From NCBI GenBank assembly GCA_019634635.1, contig JAHCBB010000021.1, positions 22,484-86,483 of the forward strand: DNA of 64,000 nucleotides. The letters are read 5' to 3'. Of this stretch, positions 18,617 to 28,500 are shown one piece after another (the first letter of the stretch is position 1; every line of letters begins with the position of its first letter). Source of the stretch: Verrucomicrobiia bacterium (GTDB lineage Bacteria; Verrucomicrobiota; Verrucomicrobiia; Limisphaerales; UBA9464). Position numbers and translations under genes: made by a program. The notes below the pieces were generated by a model. It had not been told where the DNA came from, ran no database searches, and saw nothing but the letters and a program-made list of their open reading frames with translations.

Positions 18617-20491
18617 ATGTGCGGCATTTGCGGCATTGTAGGCTTCGGGGAGGCTCCTGAAGTGCATCAGATCCGGGCGCGCGTGGATGCCATGCTCGAC
18701 GCGCTCCGGCACCGGGGGCCCAATGCGACTGGCGCTCGGGGAGCCGACGATGCCGTCCTCGGGGCCACCCGGCTTGCGGTCCGCGGAATCGCCGCACCCG
18801 ACCAGCCGTCCGTGGACCTACCCACGGGTGTGATCGTGGTGTGCAACGGGGAGATTGATAATCACGAGGAACTGCGCCGGTGGCTGGAGGGGCGTGGACG
18901 CTCCGTGCCGGCAGGCAGCGATGTGGAGGTCCTGCCCGGCCTCTATCTGGAGCTGGGGGATGCCTTTGTGGAACGGCTTGCGGGCGCCTTTGCCCTTGCG
19001 GTGTGGGATCCCCGTTCCCGGCGTCTTTTGCTGGCCCGGGACCGGGCGGGGGAGCGCCCATTGTTCTTCACCACCCTGCCCGGGCAGTTCCGTTTTGCGA
19101 GCGAAGTCGCCGCCCTTCGCGAATCCGGAGGCGTGTCACCTCAATTCAGCGGGGAGGGGATTCGTGGTTACCTGCAGTTCGGAAACTTCGCCGCGCCCCG
19201 GTCGCCGTTTGCCCACATCGAGAAGGTGGCTCCGGGCGAACGGCTCGTGAGGGACGCCTCGGGACTGCAGCGAAGCCGTTACTGGCGATGGTCCGTCACC
19301 CGGTGCGCCAAGCGCGCTCCTTCACTGGAGGACTTTGACTCCGTTTTTCGTGAGGCGGTCCGGCGGCAGAGCGACATGGAAACCCGGTTTGCCGTCTTTC
19401 TCAGTGGCGGACTCGACTCCTCGCTGGTGGCCGCGGTCGCACGGTCGTTGCGTCCGGAGCTCCCGTTGCGCGCCTACACGGTCCGGTTTGATGTCGAATC
19501 CTTCGACGAGGGCGACGTGGCGGCGACGGTGGCGCAGCGTCTCGGGCTGGAGCAGCGCTGCGTGTGGGTCCGTCCGGAGGACCTGCAGTCGGAGCTGCCG
19601 GCCCTGGTGCGGCGCGTCGGCGAACCGCTGGCCGACCCGGCCTGGCTGCCGGCGGCGCTGCTCGCCCGCGAGGCGGCCCGCGACTTTCGGATGACCCTGG
19701 TCGGCGAGGGCGCGGACGAATTGTTCGGCGGGTATCCCACCTACCTGGGGGCGCTGCTGGCGCAACGCTTCAACAGGCTGCCGGGAGCCTTCCAATCCCT
19801 TCTTCGTCGGGCGGTGAACGCGCTGCCGGCGAGCGAGGGCAAGGTCACCGTCTCCTATCTGCTCAAGCGCTTCGTCCACGACGCGGGGGTCGAAGGCATG
19901 GCCCGGCACCAGTTGTGGAATTCCCAGATCAGCCCGGAGCTGCTGAGGCGTCTCGGGGTCGCACCGGCCCCCCTTCCCGGGGAACTCCCTCCGGAGGGCG
20001 ACCTGATGGACCGCATCCAGCAATGGGATCTGGAGGTCCCCCTCGCCGAGGGACTCCTCACCAAGGCGGACCGCGCCAGCATGAGTTCCGCCATGGAGCT
20101 GCGCGCGCCCTTCCTCGATGTCGCCGTCCTGGAGTTCGCCGCCTCGCTGCCGGTCCGCGAACGCGTGCGCGGCTTCACCACAAAGGTCTTCCTGAAGCGC
20201 TACGCCGCACGCTATCTGCCCGGCAACATCGTCCATCGCCGGAAGCGCGGTCTTTCGGTGCCGTTGGGACGCTGGCTCCGGGGTCCGATGCGGGACTGGG
20301 CCGCCGCATCCCTCGAGGGCCGCCACCTGGAACCGCTCGGCCTCCGGCCGGCTGGCGCCCGCGCGATCTTCCAGGAGCACCTCGATCGGAAGGCCGACCA
20401 TGCGCGCGCGCTCTGGACCCTCATCGTCCTGAGCCACTGGCATCAGCAGGTGGCGGGTTCAGAAGCGGGCAGGGACGGTGCCGACACGTAG
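18617..20491 (+). CDS. asnB: Asparagine synthase (glutamine-hydrolysing)
   Basis: The 624-residue enzyme has an N-terminal class II glutaminase domain whose nucleophile is Cys2 (MCGICGIVG), with RHRGPN and NGEIDNHEEL, followed by an ATP-binding synthetase domain with the PP-loop FLSGGLDSSLVAAVA near residue 260. It makes asparagine from aspartate, glutamine and ATP; relatives inside polysaccharide clusters amidate sugar acids or other carboxylates. The start one base after the glycosyltransferase stop, and the absence of other amino acid genes nearby, favours such an envelope role. The key residues I could check are present. Confidence 0.9.
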   Translation: MCGICGIVGFGEAPEVHQIRARVDAMLDALRHRGPNATGARGADDAVLGATRLAVRGIAAPDQPSVDLPTGVIVVCNGEIDNHEELRRWLEGRGRSVPAGSDVEVLPGLYLELGDAFVERLAGAFALAVWDPRSRRLLLARDRAGERPLFFTTLPGQFRFASEVAALRESGGVSPQFSGEGIRGYLQFGNFAAPRSPFAHIEKVAPGERLVRDASGLQRSRYWRWSVTRCAKRAPSLEDFDSVFREAVRRQSDMETRFAVFLSGGLDSSLVAAVARSLRPELPLRAYTVRFDVESFDEGDVAATVAQRLGLEQRCVWVRPEDLQSELPALVRRVGEPLADPAWLPAALLAREAARDFRMTLVGEGADELFGGYPTYLGALLAQRFNRLPGAFQSLLRRAVNALPASEGKVTVSYLLKRFVHDAGVEGMARHQLWNSQISPELLRRLGVAPAPLPGELPPEGDLMDRIQQWDLEVPLAEGLLTKADRASMSSAMELRAPFLDVAVLEFAASLPVRERVRGFTTKVFLKRYAARYLPGNIVHRRKRGLSVPLGRWLRGPMRDWAAASLEGRHLEPLGLRPAGARAIFQEHLDRKADHARALWTLIVLSHWHQQVAGSEAGRDGADT

Positions 20492-20600
20492 CCGGCGAGG
20501 GGGGCCATCCGTCGGGAAGCACTGGGGGCCGCGACGCAGCAGCTTCGTGAGCCGGGACGCCCTCCCATGCGGGCAAAGGCGGGTCGGGCGGCGATGGGGA

Positions 20601-23600
20601 CTATTTGAGGTCCTGCAGGTATGCGAGCAGGTCGCGAAATTCCCCGGGAGTCAGCAATTGTTCCAGGCCTTCGGGCATGGCGGAACGCTGCTGGCGCTCC
20701 AGCGATGCCACATCGGCGGCAGGCACCTGATGCAACATGCCTGTCCCGTCGCGCAGACTCACGCCCTCCGGACCCTGCGCGACGAGGATGCCCGCAACCT
20801 CCTCTCCATCCCGACGGGTCAGGGCGTAGGGTTCAAAACCCTGGGCGAACGAACTGCTCGGAAAAAGAATGGATTCCAGCAGGTCGTCTCCGGAACGGAT
20901 GGCACCAATCCGCGTCAGGTCGGGACCACTCTCTCCGCCGTGTTCGCCGATGCGATGACAGCCCGCACAGGTGGCCAGGACGAACAATTCACGCCCCCGT
21001 TCCGCGTCGCCGCCGGTGAGCAGCGGTCTGAATTGCGCGAGCCGTTGCGACGGGGTGGCGTTGTTCTGTTCCCATGCCATAAGCAAGGACGCGCGCAGCG
21101 CGGCATCCCCGGGGAACAGGCCCAGGACCTGATCCAGAGTGTCACGGTTGGGCGACCAGCCGGACCGCAATCGTGCCGTGAAGTCGTCCGCAAGCGCGGA
21201 TCGGGTCTGCGCGTTTGCGGCGCGGGCGAGTGCCGGCAGGAAGGGGTCCGGCGAAACACCGCTGGCCGGCTGCATCACGGCCAGCAGACGCCCGAGTTGG
21301 GCGGGATCGAGCTGGACATGGGCCAGCAAATCCGTGGCCGCCAGGCGATCCGGGGCGGGGGCGCGGGGATCCAGAGCATCCAGTGCGAGCGTGAACAACC
21401 CGTCACTCAACTGCGGATGGCGCGCCGTCAGACGCGCCGCGAGCAGCCGCTGTGCAGCGGGGACCGCGGCGTCCTCGGCCAGCGTCGTGAGCAGCGGTTT
21501 CCATTCCGATCGGGGATGCGCTGCCGCAGCGCTCAGGCCGGCGGCCCGGAACGTCGGGTCGTTCAGCGCACCGGCGATCGCCGGAATCCAGGCGGGTTCG
21601 GGTTTCTGTGCGGTGAGCGAGGGCAGCAGCCCCAGAAGCAGCGCGCGGGTGGTGTCGGAGACCGGGGCGCCGGGTTGCAGGAACTCCGTGATCAGGCCGC
21701 GCACCGAGGCGTCGCCCTGGAAGGCAACGAGCAACCCTTGCAGAGCTTGGGATCGTTCGTGATCCGCCTCCGGGCCGCCAAGTTGAGCGCGCAACCACGG
21801 CAGGGCGTCCGCGGCCCAGCCCGGATGACGTTCCAGCAGACGGAGGGCCGCCAGGCGCAGCGGGGTATCATCCGCTCCAAGGGGCGCGACAAGATCCGGG
21901 AAGCGGAGGGTGTTCCATGGAGGCTGATCGAGCAGATGGAGCGCCGCCCGGCGGACGCGCGGTGAGTCATGCGTCAGTTGGCCGCGAACAAGCGGTTCAT
22001 CCGCCAGGGCAAGCAGCGCCAGGATGCAGGCGTGTTCCTCGAATGCATCCCGGGCCCGCTCCAAGGCGGACACCAGCAATGGGGCGTGGGACTTCGACCC
22101 ACACACGGCCAGGGCCTCGGCGGCCGCGCGGCGCACCGGTGCGTTCGTGGAGTCAAGCCGCCGGGCCAGGGAGTCGCCGGACGATGGATCCCGGCGCAGG
22201 GCGAGCGCTCGGGAAGAAGTAGTGACGACGGTTGGGTCCGGGTCGTCAAGCAGGTCGCGGATCGCGGTCAGCGACGCGTTGTCCGACAGTTGGGCGAGCG
22301 ACCACAGGACGCGGGTCCGGCTGGCTGCGCCACCGGGCCGCCCCAGCGATGCCACCAAAGCGTCCGCCGCCTGGCGCCCAACGAGTTCGCGGGCCGCCCG
22401 GTCGGCGACGACATACCGGGGATCGTCGAGACGCCTGGCGAGATCGTCGCTCGTGACTTCGTCCCATTCCAGGGATCGTCCGCGCGGATCCGGGATGGAC
22501 GGCGCCTGATTCCAGCGCAGCCGGTAAATACCGCCTGGCGCGCGGGAGCTCCGGATGCGCCCGGTGGGGCAATGCTCCACATACCAGGCGCCCGTGTCCA
22601 CGATGAGGAGGGATCCGTCTGCATCCTCCAGCACATCGGAGGGGTGAAAGTCCGGCGGTCTGCCGACGACGAATTCCCGGGGGGTCGAGGCGAAGGTCGA
22701 GCCGACGCGATGGAGCTCATGTCGCACGACGTTACGGGTGTTGAACTCGGCGGTGAAAAGGCTGTCACGCCACGCCGTGGGGATTCCCGCACCACGCGGA
22801 CGCATCACCCCGCTGTGGGCGACGGCCGGCAGGAGTGTCAACGGCGGCAGCGTGATGCCGGTGCGGGGCAGCGGGGTGCCGCGATCTGGCGCATACGGAA
22901 ACAGTCCGCCCGGCGGGCAGTCCACCAGCGCGTCGCGATGGCCGCCGGCGGGCTTCTGATACCAGTTGTCCGTGCCGATGAATTCTCCGCCGGGCAGGAA
23001 TTCGATCTCGACGAGATTCACGAATCCCCGGCTGATCACCTCCAGCCGCGAACCGTCGGGCCGGCATCGGAACAAGGCCCCGTTGCCGCCTTCGAGGAAG
23101 GAGCCGTCGCCGCGAGGCAGCCGCCAGCCGTCCGGCTCCCCCATCGTGAAATAAAGCAACCCGTCCGGTCCGAAAACCAGGCCGTGCAGACTGCCGTTGT
23201 CCTGGTGGCCGAAGCCGCTGAACAGGATTTCCCTCCGGTCCGCACGGCCGTCGCCGTCGGTGTCCGTCAGCACGATCAATTCCGGCGGATCCGCGAGGTA
23301 CAGCCGGCCATTGTGCCAGGCAAGACCCATTGGGAACGTCACGCCGTCATGAAAGACCGTTGCCTGATCAAAGCGACCGTCGTTGTTCGTGTCCTCCAGA
23401 CGGGTGACCCGGCAGTCGCGGGACCGTTGCTGGAGCCCTCCATAGAGGTCCCGTCCGGACGACTCCGCGACGTAGAGATACCCGGGATCATCGAAGCAGG
23501 CGAACATTGGGAACCGGACGTCCGGGACGCCCGCCGCGAGGTCGAGGGTAATTTCCGGCGGAACCTGCATGCCTTCGAGAAGGGCGTCGTAGTCGAACGA

Positions 23601-23669
23601 GGCCGGGCCATCGCCGTGAACGAAAAGCCCGGTCGCCAGGAGTATTGCGATGCACCGGGAGCGGTTCAT
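20601..23669 (-). CDS. PVC-type haem-binding dehydrogenase-like protein with HEAT repeats
   Basis: The 1022-residue exported protein starts MNRSRCIAILLATGLFVHG, a signal peptide. Residues about 25-420 form a beta-propeller like soluble sugar dehydrogenases (PMFACFDDPGYLYVAESSG, YFTMGEPDGWRLPRGDG). Residues about 440-860 are HEAT-type helical repeats. A C-terminal cytochrome c domain has the haem site C901AGC904H905. Proteins of this build are abundant in Verrucomicrobia and Planctomycetes and are thought to oxidise carbohydrates in the periplasm. The frame extends upstream to 23933, but that part runs through the REP-like repeats; the signal peptide decides the start at 23669. Confidence 0.87.
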   Translation of the reverse strand: MNRSRCIAILLATGLFVHGDGPASFDYDALLEGMQVPPEITLDLAAGVPDVRFPMFACFDDPGYLYVAESSGRDLYGGLQQRSRDCRVTRLEDTNNDGRFDQATVFHDGVTFPMGLAWHNGRLYLADPPELIVLTDTDGDGRADRREILFSGFGHQDNGSLHGLVFGPDGLLYFTMGEPDGWRLPRGDGSFLEGGNGALFRCRPDGSRLEVISRGFVNLVEIEFLPGGEFIGTDNWYQKPAGGHRDALVDCPPGGLFPYAPDRGTPLPRTGITLPPLTLLPAVAHSGVMRPRGAGIPTAWRDSLFTAEFNTRNVVRHELHRVGSTFASTPREFVVGRPPDFHPSDVLEDADGSLLIVDTGAWYVEHCPTGRIRSSRAPGGIYRLRWNQAPSIPDPRGRSLEWDEVTSDDLARRLDDPRYVVADRAARELVGRQAADALVASLGRPGGAASRTRVLWSLAQLSDNASLTAIRDLLDDPDPTVVTTSSRALALRRDPSSGDSLARRLDSTNAPVRRAAAEALAVCGSKSHAPLLVSALERARDAFEEHACILALLALADEPLVRGQLTHDSPRVRRAALHLLDQPPWNTLRFPDLVAPLGADDTPLRLAALRLLERHPGWAADALPWLRAQLGGPEADHERSQALQGLLVAFQGDASVRGLITEFLQPGAPVSDTTRALLLGLLPSLTAQKPEPAWIPAIAGALNDPTFRAAGLSAAAAHPRSEWKPLLTTLAEDAAVPAAQRLLAARLTARHPQLSDGLFTLALDALDPRAPAPDRLAATDLLAHVQLDPAQLGRLLAVMQPASGVSPDPFLPALARAANAQTRSALADDFTARLRSGWSPNRDTLDQVLGLFPGDAALRASLLMAWEQNNATPSQRLAQFRPLLTGGDAERGRELFVLATCAGCHRIGEHGGESGPDLTRIGAIRSGDDLLESILFPSSSFAQGFEPYALTRRDGEEVAGILVAQGPEGVSLRDGTGMLHQVPAADVASLERQQRSAMPEGLEQLLTPGEFRDLLAYLQDLK

Positions 23670-23870
23670 GGGGCGGTCATGTTGACCCAAGGTTTGCGCG
23701 CCGGGGTTGACGGGGTCAAACGACGCCTCGCACGGTTGGTGCATTGATGCCGATGGAGGCGCCCACCGGCAGGCAGTCGCGGGACGCTGCGAAGACATCG
23801 TGAGGTCCAATGCCGAGGTCACCCTCCAGAGGTATTGGCGAGTGGGGTTCGTTGACCAACGGAACGACTG

Positions 23871-23934
23871 GAGGGACAGGAACGATTGGAGGGACAGGAC
23901 ATCCATCGCGACTGGGGACGGGACATCCATCAAT
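23871..23934 (+). repeat. REP-like direct repeats upstream of the RAYT gene
   Basis: Two copies of GGAGGGACAGGA occur in tandem (about 23870-23881 and 23888-23899), followed by two GACRGGACATCCATC units (near 23893-23908 and 23917-23931). The same word opens the hairpin repeats near 30.9, 32.1 and 42.9 kb. Here the units point toward the transposase gene and lack the complementary arm. Apart from these units I see nothing in the rest of 23670-23980. Confidence 0.7.
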
Positions 23935-23980
23935 AGTTCTGGCGATACCGCGGCGTCTTTCTGGGGGCGAGGCTTTTGTC

Positions 23981-25012
23981 ATGCGTCAGCGCCGGCTCAA
24001 GGCTCCTGCTTCATTTCCCGTGGCCCACTACCACTGCATGTCCCGGGTGGTGAACCGCGATTTTGTCTTCGGCCCTCCGGAACGAGAATGCTTCGTCCGT
24101 CTCCTGCGCGAGTACGAAGTCTTCTGCGGCGTGCGCGTTCTGACCTACTGCATCCTCTCCAACCACTTCCACATTCTCCTCGAGGTGCCCGCCCGCCCTG
24201 CTGTTCCCCTCTCTGCAGATGAAGTACTTGCGCGCCTGGAGGGCCTTTCCGGCTCGGCCCTTACGCCGGCCACTTTCCGACAGCGCCTTGAAAGGTATCG
24301 ATCGGCTGGCGACGCGGCCGGGGAGCAGAAGTTTCTGGAGCGGATCTGCGCCACGATGTGGGACGTCAGCGGCTATATGCAGCGTCTCAAACAGCGCTTC
24401 ACTCAGTGGTTCAACCGCCGGGTCGGACGCCGGGGCGTGCTTTGGGAGGAGCGTTTCCGCAGCGTCCTGGTGGAGGGCGAGGGGGATCCACTCTCGACGA
24501 TGGCAGCGTACATTGACCTGAATCCGGTGCGGGCAGGGTTGGTGGAGGATCCCATGGACTACCGCTGGTGCGGCTACGGCGCCGCGGCGGCCGGGGATGT
24601 CACCGCCCGCGAAGCGCTGGGCGTGTTGATGGCAATGGCGGAACGTCGTCCGGCAGCTGCCACGACGTGTGAGGAGGCGTTGACGCGGTATCGGATCTGG
24701 CTATTTGGGCAGGGAGAGGAGCGGGCTGGAACCGCGGAGAGCGGAAATCCGGTGCGGAAGGGATTCTCGCGGGAGGCAGTCTTGGCCGTGTTGGCGGCTC
24801 GGGGGCGGGTGGCACTGCCGGACTATGTTCGTCTGCGAGTGCGCTACTTCACCGATGGGGCGGTACTGGGGACCCGGGAGTACGTGGACCGCGTCTTCAG
24901 CGCGCTGCGGGATCGCTGGGGACCCAAACGGACAGACGGAGCCCGGCCCATGCGCGGACTGGAGGGGGACTGGTGCGTTCTGCGAGATTTACGGAAGCAG
25001 GTTTTCGGGTAA
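23981..25012 (+). CDS. REP-associated tyrosine transposase (RAYT, Y1_Tnp family)
   Basis: The 343-residue protein belongs to the HUH single-strand transposases. The metal-binding pair is H62-F-H64 in LSNHFHILLEV and the likely nucleophile is Y132 in SGYMQRLKQRFTQWFNRR. The WEERFRSVLVE and YIDLNPVRAGLV motifs are classic for RAYTs. A C-terminal extension of about 120 residues after residue 225 has a helix-turn-helix look. RAYTs process REP hairpins in chromosomes; this one lies between GGGACAGGAC repeats upstream and inverted GTCCTGTCCC repeats downstream. ATG 23981 was chosen because the longer frame from 23810 runs through the repeats. Confidence 0.92.
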   Translation: MRQRRLKAPASFPVAHYHCMSRVVNRDFVFGPPERECFVRLLREYEVFCGVRVLTYCILSNHFHILLEVPARPAVPLSADEVLARLEGLSGSALTPATFRQRLERYRSAGDAAGEQKFLERICATMWDVSGYMQRLKQRFTQWFNRRVGRRGVLWEERFRSVLVEGEGDPLSTMAAYIDLNPVRAGLVEDPMDYRWCGYGAAAAGDVTAREALGVLMAMAERRPAAATTCEEALTRYRIWLFGQGEERAGTAESGNPVRKGFSREAVLAVLAARGRVALPDYVRLRVRYFTDGAVLGTREYVDRVFSALRDRWGPKRTDGARPMRGLEGDWCVLRDLRKQVFG

Positions 25013-25250
25013 GTGGGAGAGCGTCACGACCAGATTGTGTGGAGCGGATTGGAGAAAATGCGCTCAAGCGCAACAGGCTGACGCGTCATCGGAAGTTGTT
25101 GGAGCTGCCGTATTGCTTCGCTGATAGGTCGGATCGGTTCGCGTGGACTGGGGGCGAGGATCCAGTCCAAGGGTCATCGGCGTGATCAGGGCTGCAGATT
25201 CTCCGGAGGGGAGGAGCCGCGAACGAAAATAGGTGCGCCGTTGGATGGAG

Positions 25251-25384
25251 GTCCTGTCCCTTGCACCTTTGCACCTGAGCAAACGTCCTGACCCTTGGTT
25301 TCCCTCTTGGTTTCCCGGACTTGAACGGTTGTCCTGTCCCTGGCCCTTGACCCTCTGGCCCTTGAACTTCATGGGTCCTGTCCC
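25251..25384 (-). repeat. Inverted REP-like units downstream of the RAYT gene
   Basis: GTCCTGTCCC occurs three times, at 25251-25260, 25331-25340 and 25375-25384, with degenerate versions between. It is the exact complement of GGGACAGGAC found upstream of the transposase, so the gene is bracketed by inverted arrays. The stretch 25013-25533 contains no credible gene. Confidence 0.7.
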
Positions 25385-25533
25385 TGATCTGCTCGGAATG
25401 TCGGGCGTGTCGTCTGGAACGTTCGTGCAGGCCCCTCCGGGTGTATGGGACTGGCTCATCGCGTTGGTGCGGGGCGGATGGTGGCAACTCATTGCGCAGA
25501 CCACCCCGCGTTGCTATCGAAGCGAAGCGAACC

Positions 25534-28500
25534 ATGCCTTCAAACCTCCACCGCTCCTCCAGTTGCCCGGCATCTGACGGCGCGAGTTTCGAGTCATTGC
25601 CGGCACGACGGGCACGTGGGCTCGGAGGGCCCCGCCTCAGCCGGGTGATGCTGTGGATGTTGTACGCAAGTTCCGTGCTCCACGGGATCGAGGTCCACGC
25701 ACAGCGAGTGCTTTCCGGAATCGAGTTGCTGGGGCGGACGTACGACGTGTTTGCCATCCCTCCGGTGGGCGGATTGTACGGATCAATGAAGGCGCTCAAC
25801 AACCGGCAGGCCTTCATCACGCCGTTTGGTTCGGAAAGCGTGGCGACGGCGGTCGGAGTGATTGGGGGTGCCGAAGCGGCGGGCTATGCAGGAGTTTACC
25901 GTCCGTCCGCAGGGGTCAGTTTCCTCAGGAGCAATGTCACTCTCGGGGAGTTTTCCGTCGCTGAGGACGTCAGCGACACCGGGGTGGTGGTGGGTTGGGA
26001 GCGGACCCGTCCGCCGCGGGCATTCCTCTGGTCCTCCGACCGCGGGCTGCAATATCTGGACGAACTGTACCCGGCGGTGCGAACGCTGAGTCTGATGCCC
26101 GATCCCAACCAGCAGCCGACGGGAACTCAGGGGTATCGGATCAACCGCCATCAGGAAGTACTGCTTCGTGGAGCCCTGGTCCCCGGCCTGCCGAACCATC
26201 AGGGCTTTTACCGACTGAGTTCCAACGGCGTCGTGTCTCCCTTGGTGCTGGCCGAAACCCAGGGACTTGACCTTAACAACCACGGTGAGTTGCCACCGCC
26301 CGGGCCGCCAGGCTCCGATACCCTCGTCCTGAACGACCGGGGCGATCATGCGGGCATCGTCGTCAACGCGCAGGGAACCACCATCGTGGGAGCCACGCGC
26401 AACGGTCGCCTCCTTCCGAACTCTGAAGGCACCCGGCCCACGGCAATTAACAATCTCGGACAGGTCGCCGCCTGGCCGGGGTTGGTATGGGGACCGGACG
26501 ACGGTCGCACGGACATCCGGGCAGCGCTGGCGGCGCAGGATCCCAATCGCCGGCTCCCCGGGTACTATCCCAACGGCATCAACGGGATGAGCGACACGTT
26601 CATCAACGACGCCGGCGACGTCGTCTGGGCCAATCTGTTCCTCCAGCCGGTGTGCCCGGAAATTTCCATCGCGGTGGCTTTGGGGACCGGGTTTGAGGTG
26701 GCGGGTTCCCAGTTGTCCGTGCAGGTCGGCGCGCGGTTCAAGGCGACGGTCACCGTGCGAAACATCGGGCGCGTGCTTCTGCGCGATATGGCGGTTGTCC
26801 TATCCCCGGCGCCGCAGAATTTCCATCTGCTGGCGGGACCCTCGCCCGCGGTCCCCGGTGTGCTGGCTCCCGGAGGGGAGTTTGCGGCGGCGTTTGAATG
26901 GGAGGCCGTTGCGGATGGGACGTATATCGGTGGCTTTGTGGTCCTTGGACGCAGCGATTGCGGACCCTTCGAACAGGGGCTTCCTCCGGCGACGATCCGG
27001 TTCGAGACCCCGCCGCTGGGGGCCCGCATCGCGGTGGCGCCGGAGACCGTTGGACTCGACGAGGAGATTGAGGTGCGCACCACGGCGACCAACCACACCT
27101 CCGGGTTGGCGACGGAGGTGCATTTCGACGCGCCGCTGGCCGTCGCCGGCGACGGTGGAGTGCGGCTTTTGACCGGGCCGTCCCCGGCCGGCGTCGCCCG
27201 GCTGAACCCCGGCGAGAGCGTCACGTTCACCAACCGCTATCTCGCCACCAACTTCGGACGGGTCCGGTTCACCGGCACCGTGGTGGGAACCCAGGAGGGC
27301 CGTCCGCTGGTTTCGAATCCGGCCACCAGTGCCGATGTGCGCATCCAGATCCTCGGGGACCTGCTCATCCGAGGCGCCCATCAGAGCGCGGCCCGTCGCG
27401 CTGCGGATGACGTGTACGAGGAGACGCCTTCCGCGGCACAGATGCGGACGAATCATGTGAGCCTTGGGGCCTTTTCGAATTTCGAGGTGCTCGTTCAGAA
27501 CGACAACGCCACCCCGCAGACCTTCCGCATCAGGGCCGCGGAATCCGGCACCAACGGATGGTGGGTGTCGTACCGAATGGGCGACCGGGATGTCTCGGAG
27601 GATGTGCGCTCGGCGGAGGGCCTCGAGTTGGCGCCGCTGTCCCCAGGCCGCTTCCACACGTTGGCGGTCGCGGCGGTGCAGACCGATCTCGAGGCGGGCG
27701 GGGTCCAGCGGTCGCTGCTCACCTTGACCAGCCCCCGGCAGCCCGGGGTGACGCTCGATGCCGTGGAAGCCGTGAGTCAGGCGGCGTTCCGGATCGTGGT
27801 CAATTCCGATGCCGATCTGCCCGACGACGATCCTGAAGACTGCTGTTGCGACACCGGGCGCCAGTTTGCGGACGGCACGCCGGAGTGCACCCTCCGCGCC
27901 GCCATTCAGACGGCCAATCATTTGAATGGCCTGGAGTGGATCAGCTTCGCGTTGAAGGACGCCAACGAGCGGCTGCTCCCCTCCGCCACCATCAGCCCCG
28001 AATCGGTTCTGCCGGCGATCACCGGCCCGGTTCTGCTGGACGGCTACTCGCAGAATCCCGAGTCCCCCCTGCCGCCGGTCGAACTGACTGGCATTCGCAT
28101 TCCGGCACCCGGCAGCCTGTCCACGAATCCGGATGCACTGGCCGACTGGCACGGGTTGTCTGTCCAGGCCGACGGGTGCGTGATCATGGGGATGGCGATC
28201 TCCTGGTTCCCGGATTTTGGAATTCATCTCGCCGGCGACGAGAACACCGTCCTGCGTTGTTTTGTCGGCACCGATCTCACCGGGGAGATCTCACAGGCCA
28301 ATGGGGTGACGTCGGATGATCCGGAAAACTTCACCACCGGCGGTGGCATCTTGGTGGAGGGACGGGGAAACCAGATTGGCGACGCCGGATTGGGCAACGT
28401 GATTTCGGGTGCCGACACGGGGTATCGAACCGTCGTGACCTATGGCGTGCCTTCGGAGGGACAGGAGGTTGCGACGCTGTACTCCGGTCCCGGCATCTGG

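Noticed and set aside
16906..18636. A 576-codon reverse frame rich in Gln, His and Arg
   Set aside because: Antisense of hydrophobic membrane helices in the glycosyltransferase gene, which typically gives such composition.
23871..25384. CRISPR array around the RAYT gene
   Set aside because: Repeat units are short, irregularly spaced and inverted across the gene; no constant spacers and no cas genes.
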